This document shows, piece by piece, positions 44,901-56,900 of a DNA stretch of 64,000 nt. Position 1 is the first letter of the stretch. Every line of letters starts with the position of its first letter. A program made the position numbers and the translations under genes. The stretch is from Chloranthus sessilifolius (Eukaryota > Streptophyta > Magnoliopsida > Chloranthales > Chloranthaceae), in contig CM037590.1 in assembly GCA_021018995.1 (NCBI GenBank), positions 38,256,287 through 38,320,286 of the forward strand. The letters run 5' to 3'. The notes beneath the pieces are model-generated. The model did no database searches and was not told the DNA's origin. It was given only the letters and a program-made list of their open reading frames with translations.

Positions 44901-47900
44901 ACCCAACTTGAAGGAGATGTCATAAAGTCTCTTGCCACCAACACCTTTAGTCAAGATGTCGGCAAGTTGATCCTCAATTCTAACTTGAGGAATACTGATT
45001 TCTTTGGACTCGTCTTTCTCGCGAATATAGTGACGGTCCACCTCAATGTGTTTTGTTCTTTCATGTAAGACAAGATTCTCTGCATTATGATGGGCAACTT
45101 CATTGTCACCATACAAGATAATTGGAGAGGATACACCAACTCCCAAGTCTGACAAGATGAATTTAAGCCACATGCCTTCTCTCGCACCTTGGGACATGGC
45201 GTGATACTCCCCCACGACACTGGAGTTAGATTTTCATGTGACTAAATTGCCCCCCAAGAATGTGCAATATGTGATAGTTGATCTCCTATCATCCAGAGAC
45301 CCAACCCAATCTGCATCAGTAAATATCTCTAAATCCAAATGACCACGATTTTTATAGAAAAGCTCTTTGCCAGGACTTCCTTTCAAATACTTCAGGATCC
45401 TATGAACAACCTCCAAATATATTGTCCTTGGTGAGTGCATATATTGACTCACCACGCTTACTGCATAAGCAATGTCCGGACAGGTCATGGTTTGATAAAT
45501 CAGTTTACCAACTAATCTCTGATAGGTACGTGGATTCTTGAGAAGATCACCTTCTTCACCATTTAATTCGTGATTTTATTCAATAGGGATCACAACAGGC
45601 CTACACCCCAAAAAACTCATATCATGAAGGATGTCTATGGTATACTTCCGCTGGGATAATGAAATGCCCTTCTTAGATCTCGCTACTTCAATGCCAAGGA
45701 AATATTTCAAGCTTCCCAAGTCTTTAATTTCAAGTACTCTGCACAAATACTCCTTCAGTTTAAGAGTCTCATGACTATCATCACCAGTAATGATGATACC
45801 ATCAACATAAACTAGTATGGCAATCATCTTGATGCCCTTTTTTATAAATAGAGTATGATCATAGTAACTTCTCCGATACCTGAATCTCATAATAACATCA
45901 CTAAAATTTTAAAATCAGGCCCTTGGGGATTGTTTTAATCCATAGATAAATTTCTTCAATCTACACACTTTTCCCTTCTCCCCTTCTTTTATAAATCTAG
46001 GAGGAAGGTCCATGTAGACTTCTTCCTTGAGATCACCATGAAGAAATGCATTTTTCACATCAAGTTGAGAAAGTGGTTAGTCTTTGTGGGCAGCCAGAGA
46101 TAACAATACCTTCATTGTGTTGGACTTGGCTACAGGCACAAAGATGTCCTGATAATCAACTCCTTGTGTTTGAGTATACCCCTTTGCTACAAGCCTTGTT
46201 TTATTTCTTTCAACAGTACCATCAGGTCTATATTTAACTGTATACACCCATTTGCAACAAACATCTCTCTTTCCTTATGTGAGTTCAACAATTTCCCAAG
46301 TTTAATTTTATTCCAGAGCTTTCATCTTCTGAATCATAGCATCATTTCATTTTGGCTGCAATAAGGCATCAGAAACAGTAGAAGGAATGGTGATAGAATC
46401 AAGAGAACAAATAAAATCATAATGAGATGATGAGAAATTGTGATATGACACATACTTACTAATGGGATGATGGGTACACGATCTAGGAAGTTTTCTGTGA
46501 GCAATGGATAGATGAAGATCAGAAACAAGAGGACTCTCTTCAGGTAAGGGATCCTGGTTGGTATTCTGAGAAGGTGACTCATCTACATTCTCATGCGCAG
46601 TGGCTTCAACGATGTTTTTCTTGTTCCTTCACACATATATCTTTTCCTTTCCATATTTATCAAAGGTGGGTTGTTCGCTTTTCTATGGCTGAATAGCTTC
46701 ATCATCCACTTCTTCACAATCTTCCTCATCTCCCATAGGTAAAGATCTAAATATCTTCGAGTACTCTTCATTTTTAAGTTGTTTCTCCCTCTGAAGAGGA
46801 CTCGGATGACTAGAAAAAGGAGTTCCCTCGAATAAAGTGATATCCATGGTGACTATCACACGACAAGTGAGAAGGTCAAAACACATGTATTCTTTCTGAG
46901 AAGAGAGATACCCAATAAAAATACACTTGGTAGCCTTAGGATCAAGTTTACTTCGCTGAGTATTAGGGATATGTGTAAAACACAAGGAACCAAAGATACG
47001 TCATGGCATTAAGAACAGAGGTTGATGAGGAGACATAAGTTAGAAGGGAGAATGTCCTTCCAGGATAGGTGTAGGCATTCGATTGATGAGGTAGGCAGCG
47101 GTGAGGACAGCTTCACCCCATAAATGTTTAAGAACCTTCATATCAAACAACAGAGATCGAGTAACGTCAAGAAGATGCCTATTTTTCCTCTCAGCAATCT
47201 CATTTTGTTGGGGGTATAAGGACAAGTAGATTGCCAGATTATTCCATGAAAGTGAAGATAAGATTGGAGAACGTGAGAGGAATATTCCCCACCATTATCC
47301 GATCGAAGAACCTTAACATGCCCATTAAATTGTGTCCTAACTAGGCTGTGAAACATAGGAAAAATAGAGACAATTTCATCTTTGGTGCGCATAAGAAAGA
47401 GAATAGTGAGTCTACTACAATCATCAATAAAAGTAACAAAATAACGATAACCATTCAATGCGGTAACAGGGGAAAGCCCCCACACATTAGAGTGAATAAC
47501 TTCAAAAGGAATAACACATTTACTACCACTTAAGGGATAAGAATTGCAAACATATTTAGAGAACTGATAAGTCTCACAATTAAACAAACTACTATCAAAT
47601 TATGAAATTTTTCTGGAAATAACAATTTCAAGTGACTAATACGAGGATGGCCACAGCGGGAGTGTCACAATCTTGCTTCATCAGCATAAACCACCATAGC
47701 TGCAGGAGAAGATGCACCACGTAAATCTTGAAAGAGGTAGAGTCCCTTCTCTTCAATACCATGACCAAAGATCTTTCCCGATTTCAGGTCCTAGAAAATA
47801 CAATATGACGGAAAGAATGTCACACTACAATGTAAGGAATTGGTAATTTTACTGACAGATAATAAATTCATAGGCATGTTTGGAATCAAAAGAGCAGAGT

Positions 47901-50900
47901 CAAGAGACAATGTGCCTAATTGAACACTCGCTTTGCCCTTTACAGGAACAAGGGATCCATTAGCAATGCGGATATGAATAGAATCAGAAAGACTAGACAC
48001 AGATGAAAATAAATCTGTCATACCAGACATGTGATCCGTAGCCCCAGAATCGATGATCTATGGGGATTGAGAGGAGGAGGTCACATATGCAAACCCATAG
48101 GTAATTGACTCAGCTATGTGGGAGGAAGATTCATGTCCCTGTGTTACCGTCATGCGTTGAATGTGGCCCTGGAGATCCTGAAGCTTTCTCTGTAAGCCCT
48201 GAAAATTAGATGGAGCTAAAGCAATAGAGATACTTTGACCACCAACTGGATTAGAAGCTTCTTCAATGGAGGACTAGAATGCACGACCTGGAAGGAATTT
48301 TGGTTTCCTATATAATTTCCAACATCTTTCTCTGGTATGACCCTTCTTGTCACAATGAGAACACAATAATTTTTCTTTATTCATGTGAGAGACTCTCATG
48401 GCCACCACCTCTACCACCAGAGTTGCTTCCACCACGACCAAAAGAAGTGAAGGATGGTAGGGCAGATCTCTCAGATACATCACCACCAGGAATCTACTTA
48501 AACTGTTGCCTGCTCTCCTCATGTTGAAAGAGGGCATACACGGTACCAAGTGGAGGACACTCCTCTCTGCCTAGAATGTTTGGTTTAACATTCTCATATT
48601 CAGGTCTAACCCCTTTTAGGAAGTCAAACACTTTCCTCATTTTAGTATTTTTACTAGCCTTTCCGATACACGAGTTGCACAGTTCTTCTTCTTGATACTG
48701 GGCTACTTCATCCCACAAACTCCTCATTTGAGTGTAATACTCTCCAATAGTCTTATCACTTTACTTCATAGTGTTCATTTTGTCACTAACTTGAAACATT
48801 TTTGCGAGGTTTTGTTTCTGCGAGAACGCATCCCTCACGGCGTCTTATAATTGTTTAGCATTACTGGCATACATAAAAGAATCACTAATGTTTGGTTGCA
48901 TTGAGTGTAGCAGTCATGTCATAACAGTTAGATTGTCACTTTCCTAATCAACATACTTAAGGTCATCTTCTTTGGATTTTGGGATAGTCCCGTAAATGTA
49001 ACCCAATTTTTTCTTCATCCCTAAGTACATAGTAGCAGACCGTGACCACGAAAGATAATTGGGCCCATTCAATTTCTTCGTAGTAATTTGTAAGTTATGA
49101 GAAATATCTCTCCCACCAACGATTCCGGATTTATTCTCGTCCATGATTAAGAGATACCGAGATCAAAACAATTCAAAAAATAGAAGGCCAACAACTTTCA
49201 AATAGGGAGAATGCCTATACAGTCCACTGATTAATCCCAAAACAACATTCAAAAATGCTGTGCAGCAGCTTTCTTAACAATTATAAAAAAAATATCGACA
49301 AAACAAGCGAACATAGCCTATAACAGCCATTAAAACATGCATAACTCCTTCAAATGAACTCCGAATTCAACGAAACTTGAACTATCAGTCTGTAAATGAA
49401 ACGAGCTTTCAAACAAGCCATACCTTGCCATGCGAAAAAGCGATCAACAATCGAACGGCGAAGATTTATATGGCTGGGCGGTAAAAGGATTCACGACAAT
49501 CGATTAAACAACACCAAAATAGATCCAAAAACAAAAAAAGAGTACACCATCAATCTTGTATGGTGATTCTGGTCCAACCTGGTCCAATCCTGAGCTCCTT
49601 TAAGCCTTCACAGATCTCGGGATCCAAAAAACGAAAAACACACTTTTCTTTAGAAACATCTTTGAAACTCCATGTTCCTGGCCTCAAATCACTTCAAGCA
49701 AGAAGAAAATGGAGAGGGGAAAAAAGCGATCAAAACCCCTCAAAATTCTTTGAGAAAAAAGGTCAGTGGGTTGACCCTGCTGACGTCAGCGATGGCGTGA
49801 ATGGCTTCAATAGGCTGTAAAAAATTTTAGTGTAGGTTTTTGTTGGCTCTGATACTAAGACAAAACTGTAATTTATGGTTAGGGTTTAGTAATAGGAAGG
49901 AGGAAGAAGAAGAAGAGAAAAGTAGAGATATTAGGGTTGAGTCAATGTGACTCAAATCCCAATGCAAAATACTATTTATATCATCTTAACATGTTCACGT
50001 TTTACATGGTTCCCGAGTTAAGTGAATTGTACAACTTAAAATTCACTTAACTACACACACACACAAAGTTACTTACTACACACCCATACAATAGAAATAA
50101 CATCTCCAACACAACATTCATTAAATGATTCACTAAAATATTCACCAATTTTATCCCTTTCTTACTTGACCAACAATTGAACAACTTTGCCACCATACTC
50201 CTTCCACCCTGTTTATATATATCTAAACAATTTTATTCCGCTCTTTTTTAGGAATCTACTCTCCCAACTCGTGGGGGAACCTTCAATTGAATCTCATACT
50301 GCCCAATAGTTTTACAAATGAATTTGGAGTGTCCATAAAGCTGCAAAAGTCCCATTTGATGTCATTTTTATGATTTGGACTCCATAATGTGATCCTGATT
50401 TCTACCACCTAAGATTGCTATTTGGAGGTATTGGGAATTGTCTCACAATAAATAAGCATGGCTTGGAAAAAATAAAAACCTAGACACATCTAAAGATTGA
50501 ACACTAAAATTTTCTAAAACCTGTGTTGTTTGCTTGGATTTGCCTTTCTCTCTCTTTTTTATTCTTCGTGGACATTCAAAAGTGTTTGTTTTGAAAAAAA
50601 AAATTAAATCAAAATCCAAGAAACAAAACTCTGCGATTTTGATGCATCCTCATTGAATAGATAAGGGAGATGTGTTTGGTGGCTTTCTAAAGGTTAACAC
50701 GCGAAACCTTAACCTTTTAAAAATAAAAATAAAAATAAAAATCTGTGAAAGGGAAAAAAGAGTTTAGGGTGATATGGTAATTACCATATTATTAAAAAAA
50801 AACATTTTGAGGGGAAATATTTAGAAGCAAAAATGTGAGATTTGATGCATCCTCATTGACAATATAAGGGAGACATGTTTGCTGGCTTCTAAGGGTCAAC

Positions 50901-53900
50901 ACACCCATATATCTTTCTCTCTCTCAACATTTGTGAAGGGGAAAAAAAATTTAGACTAATATGGTAATTACTTGTAGCTTTGTTCGCTTCTTCTTCAGCA
51001 AGCTCGGAAGTTTTAGGATAACTATAGGTCACTAGCTACGTAAGGAACTATGTTTCGATCGGCTCCTGATTGGGAGACAGCTACCTCATCTTGATCCTAT
51101 CTTGACACAAAAATATTTTACAACTTTGGCTTGGGTTCTAGACATTGCAGTCAATCATCTAGGCCTATGGAAGCATAGCCTACCATAGCCTAGGCGAGGG
51201 ATCCACTTGCTTCTTACCTAGGAGACCCATGCTCACTTTTGAGGAAAATATTATGGTTTTTAAATCTAAACTTGTGCCATTCAAATCTGACACTTAGATC
51301 CTTTTTGGAGAAAACTTGTTGAGTTGATTGCACTCAACTAGAGATCATGTTGACTGCACGTGAAACTCAATATCGATTTATATCAATTGCTTGTGTGACG
51401 GACTCTTTTTCATGTTATGAACTTTTATATTAATAACTTAATTTTTTAACTTAAAAGTAGATACTTCCCGAATGTTTGACACAAGCTTCATGTTGATTTC
51501 ACTTGAGATAAAAATTTATGAAAATTTTAACCACTTAACTAAAATTTTCAGGATTTTCAGGGTTTTCAAGCAGATCTGTACATGTTCACAGATTGTTCCT
51601 TTTGCTCTTTCTTTTTGTTTTCATAAATTTAGTGACATCCATGTTTATTTTATATGGAATTTCTTCCATCAAACAAAGCACAAGTAAGAACAAGCCTGAT
51701 ATATTTTGTGACCTTGTGACGAGGACGCTGAGTACGTGGACATCAGTTTTGGACCACATCGCTGCTACTGGCGTCGGAAGAAACGAAGAGGAAGCCCGAG
51801 TACCACAGCTTCAGGGGAGAAAAGGAGACACAAAGACACAAAACCGTCATCCAATGACGGACGTTTGTGAACAGTACCGTGAATAGTGACGAACGTACGT
51901 GAACAGTGACAGACGTCCGTGATTTTGAGCCCTCACTGTTCCTAGGGGACGGATGTCCGTGGGCACTTGATGGACGTCCGTGGAAATCTCCGCCCCAACG
52001 ACGAAATTTTAATTTTTCTGCGAAAATTTTCCTTTTAGTCTTTTATTAGTATTAGGATTCTTTATTTCGAATTATTATTTAGTTGCCTATATAAGGAGGC
52101 TTGTAAACATAATTTAATTTATTATTGAATATTATTGAATGAGCTTTTACTTAGTGGAGAGAGATTCTTCTTCCCCGTGATGGGTTTGGTGTGAGGCCAA
52201 GGGAGTGATTCCCAAAATTATCTTTTTATCTTTTCTATTCCCTATCTCTATTTTGTTGCCTAAACCCTAATATATTCTGCCCATCTTTTTGAAGCCTAAA
52301 TCATCCCAAAACCCTTGTTTTCCTCTGAGCCATCAATTCAACTCAATTCCACAACTCTAGTGTGGACCGTTGAATCTACATCGGATCGACAATGAACGCC
52401 CAAGCCTGGAAAAGCTAAAGTTCTATCTCTAGGCCCGGTCCCGCCTCAAATCTGACAGGACTTGCGCATTGGACTGGACCCTAGCCGGATATCTCGTGAT
52501 TTGTCTGTTTGAATTTTCAAAGCCCCGAAGGTATCGTGATAATTTTAAGGTTAAGATTGAATTTATTTATTTAATTTCGGCAAATCTTCATAAAATCATT
52601 ATTCACACATTTTAGGGGACTTCCCCGCGTCACCTTGAGATATATGATATCATTAATTAGTCCTGATTAATGACACATATAGATTATAAAAAGAAAGCAA
52701 GAAGAGAGGAATAGAAGAATGAAAAGAAGACTCTTTGGGTTTGATAATTCAATAATGGATTGACTCTTTAATGAATTTCATTATTAGTAAAATATACTAT
52801 AATCGGGTTGAATATTTGCCGAGTCATTGAGTTAAATGAGCCAGTTGCCTTTAAAGTCTAGTTGGTTTTTGGATTTTCGAACAATGGTTAAGATTGGCTC
52901 AAACATTATATTTTGTTAGGAAACAAGTTTCACGGTATGAGAGATAACTTTGATTTTTGGAAAATCCAAAACCCTATAGCCTACAAGGAATTGCAAGAAC
53001 TTTTTTGTCGGTGAATGGATTTTGAGTCCATTGAAGGAGGAGATTTTTGTAGTACCTTATTGGTCGTTTGGTGTCGATGAGCCTGACAGACATTGCAAGT
53101 CGTTGGAATTATCAATCTTTTTCATCATTTTACCATTTTCTTTAAAAATTAATGTTGTGCGAGAAGTTGACATCTCGTGGGAACATTGCACTACTATATA
53201 TTGGAAGGGTAACATTAAACTCAGGTTCTATTATTATTGGAATTTGCACAGCTGTTGTGTTTTTCAAATTCAATTCCACTCCTTGCTCGTATGAGGTGAT
53301 GCCACACCTTGCACATAGCAGATTACTAGGAACAAAAATTTTAAATAAGCTTGAGGCTATGCATCATGGATCAAAATATTGGACAATACCGATACGTATC
53401 ATTTTGGAGGGGGGACGATACGATAAAAAGGATTTTTATCGGGTACCCCTTGAAACAGTCAAATTATCGTCCGATAATTTGGTCTTTTGATTTTTAGAGT
53501 ATTTTTTTTGGAAAAAAAATGTATCAAAACGATACATTGATTGTATCAGATGATACGTATCGTTCTGGAGGTCAGCACGATACGTATCAGAAATCCGATT
53601 TTTTGATCCATGCTATGCATTACCCAAGAAAGACCAGAATGCAATACAAATACAAAGATCTAAAAAAAACTACATGGGCGGGAAGAGAAAAGGAAGAGGT
53701 AATCAGGTAAATAGGTAATACGTATGGCCACGTTGTATATCAAGATGTTTAAAATTTATGACCCTGTTTTTTGTTTGTTTTTTAAAACTATTATCCATGA
53801 TATGATCAACTTGCTCACTTACTGGGGTGATAAAGCACAATAGCTGTTATTTGATTGTTTGTGGTGTATGGGAAATAGATGGCTCATCAATATTTTTTAT

Positions 53901-56900
53901 AATATTTTTTAAACTTTTCTTAGTAGTTTAAAATTTGGAAAAAATCTTACCATTTGTGGTCTGATTTAGTTTGACACTGATCATGACTTACTACCCAATT
54001 TTGATTTATTTCCTTTGAAAGATTTGTTTTTAATTAATGCATGTATTGAAAAAAATCATCCTTAACTTGTTTGTTGGTGATGTGTTGTATCCATGACTCG
54101 GTGACTTCTACTAAATCATTGTCTGTAAAGGTGTTCATTGATAAATGAGTTAAATCTTGGAACTTCTTCCTATAAATTGCTTGTGTATATGGAAAAATTG
54201 ATTCTTGTTATCATTTACTTTCAGCAACCAGATGCACCTGTTTCATCTAAAAAAACTTCTGCGCAAATGAGATTGAACGAAGTGGTGGAATTGGAAAGCA
54301 GTGTGGTAAGTTACAACTCCTAAAATGCTGTTTATTTAATATAACAGAATTGATAATTGTTGCTTGAAATACAATGCGTGATAGAGTCCACTCATATTAT
54401 TTACATGGATGCCACTCAACCTTCACCAGCAGCTCGTATGTTGAACTTTCAGTTCATGAACTTTAAAAAGGTAGAAATAATGATATTGTATATCAACAGA
54501 GAGGCTCTTCAATGCCTCTGTCTCACTGATTGTTCCAACTATTTTTTTAGTATTGCGATAACTTAAGACTTTCAATGTCTCTGTAACATGGTTCAAAATC
54601 TCATCCGAAACCAGTACGTACCGGCCAATACATACTGGTTTTGGAGGTCATGGTACGATACTTTGAAAGTATCGTACCGGGGTTCTACATATATATTGGT
54701 AATATATCAGACGATACATACCAATATATTGTCCGGAACCGGTACATATCAGACGATACATACCTGTTTTTCGAGCTGGACAATGCATACTGGAAAACCG
54801 AGATTTTATTCCATAGTCTGTAATCTTTTCCGACTTTGTGATTATGTTAACATGTCATTCATTTCTATGATACATTGAAACTCTTTTCTGGATCTAAGGC
54901 AAAGACCAATGACACTCTGGGTACGTTTGTTTCCTTTTTGCATCCGTGCTCTCTGGCCTAAATCTTCAATATTTCAATTAATTTATTCTCCAAAACCACA
55001 TTCACCATTCTCGTTGTTGGGAGAGATGATAATTCTGAAGAAAAAGAAGATTCAAAAATTAAAAAGAAGAAATGTGACATAAGTACGAGTTGCTTCACCA
55101 GTGGTACCTTTAGAGGGTTCATTGATTGAGCTACAATTAACGGCAATACTCTAGTGCACTAGGAGTGGATTCTAATGTATTCTGCATTGATGAGAGCATG
55201 CATTTTATTAATTTGAATCACACTTCTCTTGTGGACTCCCAGTAATAACATATAAGACAAAATGATTTGAAGATTCTGGGATCGTGTCATTTAAAGTTGC
55301 CACTTTTATTCTCTTTCTTAGCTATGGGCAGGTTTTGTGCTAAATTGCTAAGAGATAATGGCATATCATATATTTTACATGGCTATTTATTGATTTTCTT
55401 TTGCATTTGATAACATTGAGAGGTTACAATTTTATTAGCCTATTTTATTTCTATTTATTAAATCTTAGAGGAATGCTAACTATCTAGCTTGATGATGTTT
55501 GGACTCATAGTCTTGATGTCCTTACTATTTTGCAGGAAGCAATTGAGTCTTCTATCTCAACAGATCCCTCCCACAAGCATCTTAAACTAGGCCATTCTGT
55601 TGAGGCACATAAAATTTCTTCTACTTCTGTAAGTCGATGCATTATTGAGGCTTGGATGCAAAAAAAAATTCTTGTTTTGCTTATGGGAGACCGAAATTAT
55701 TTAATGTGTAAAATGCACACTTTCTCATACATAATATTTTTCCGATTTTCTCATTTATGAGGTTTAGAGTAAATAATTACATAAAGTCAAAATGTTGGTA
55801 TTCAATTTTCTTGCAGTCTTATTTTTTCTAAATTTTTGTTTGAGCTGCACACACATAATTACGCACTATCATATTGTCTGAGTATGGGTTACTGATGCTA
55901 CATAATTTTCTCGTGAGTTGATTTTTTCTGCATATCTCCGTGGGTACCAAATTACATAAAACAAAGTATAGGTTCGTTAATCTCCTTGCTTTTTTTACAT
56001 CAATTTATTCCAATGTTATGTGCGTTATGTCAAATATTAATTTGAAACTCCAAACTTACCTTGGACGTGACTAATTTTCAAGGTGAGGAATCCTATTTTT
56101 TTCCTTATTGTGAGGGAATTGCCTTCAACTAATAATAAAAGGGGTCATTAGAAATAACAAAGAAGGCAGTGTTTGAGAAAGGTTGGATAGTCCAATATAA
56201 ATATATTTGAGAAACTATCCAGCTTGTTTCTTATGGAAGATGGAAACACTTTGTTTTTCAAGGTAGGGAACTCTCTTTTTTCCTACTTGCAGTTGCGGGG
56301 GAGGAATTCCCGTCCTACTTTTCAAGGTGGGGAACAATTGTTTTCCCACATACAATTGTGAGGGAACTGTGTTCAACTGACAATAAAAGGGGGCCCTTGT
56401 AATTTACAAAGTTGGGGTATCTGAGAAAGGTCGGATAATCCAATACATATTCATTTGGGATACTATCAATAATTTTTGTAAGGAAAAAGAAAGTCACTAC
56501 GCTTTTATCCGTTATTGAAGGTTGCTGACCATTTGGTATTATATTTTATTATTCAAGTTTCGTTGCAACCACTGAATTCCACAGTTTAGCTAGATAGAAA
56601 TTACAGTTAATGAGACTATTCAAGAACTTTCCTAAAACTCTGACCACTCTTTTGGTATAAGATTCCCAACCACTAATCACCAACATTTGTAAATAGGTTT
56701 ACTAGCTGGTTGGCTTCTCTATAAATATAAATAATTCCCTCACAATAACTAAGTGATGCCCAAGTGATCGACGTCCTATGAGAGAGTAGGATTTCTTCAA
56801 GGCAAAGTAGATTCAATTTCAAGTTATGACTCGATCAAGTTTATAAAAAATTTGATGAGCTGACTCAATATGTCCACCAAATTACTTTATCCTCTTAGAT

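Larger units (their letters stand above)
44616..50111 (-). mobile_element. Complete but inactive Ty1/copia element, minus orientation
   Basis: 5,496 bp between 5-bp repeats CAACA (44611-44615; 50112-50116); copy A has the empty site CAACG near 11359. The 5' LTR is 49858-50111 (254 bp) and the 3' LTR 44616-44866 (251 bp). On the minus strand LTRs read TGTTGGAGATG...TTTTGTCT, a non-canonical TG...CT end. The LTRs differ at about 13 bases plus one 3-bp indel by hand count (~5%). Internal domains are in copia order (gag, protease, integrase, RT, RNase H) but broken. Confidence 0.92.
51717..52632 (+). mobile_element. Solo LTR with ACGGACGTCCGT palindrome array (gypsy-related)
   Basis: 916 bp, starts TGACGAGGACGCTGAG and ends CCCCGCGTCA; flanks CCTTG at 51712-51716 and 52633-52637. 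Copy A has the single site (cccttgtggatatatg, near 12974). Homologous to the other LTRs at the start, at GGCGTCGGAAGAA and around the TATA box (TATATAAG, 52088-52095). Confidence 0.9.
43414..54224 (+). other. Copy B intron 2 (10.8 kb)
   Basis: Matches the 4.1-kb copy A intron 2 plus copia (44616-50111), solo LTR (51717-52632) and MITE (53365-53611). Confidence 0.8.
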
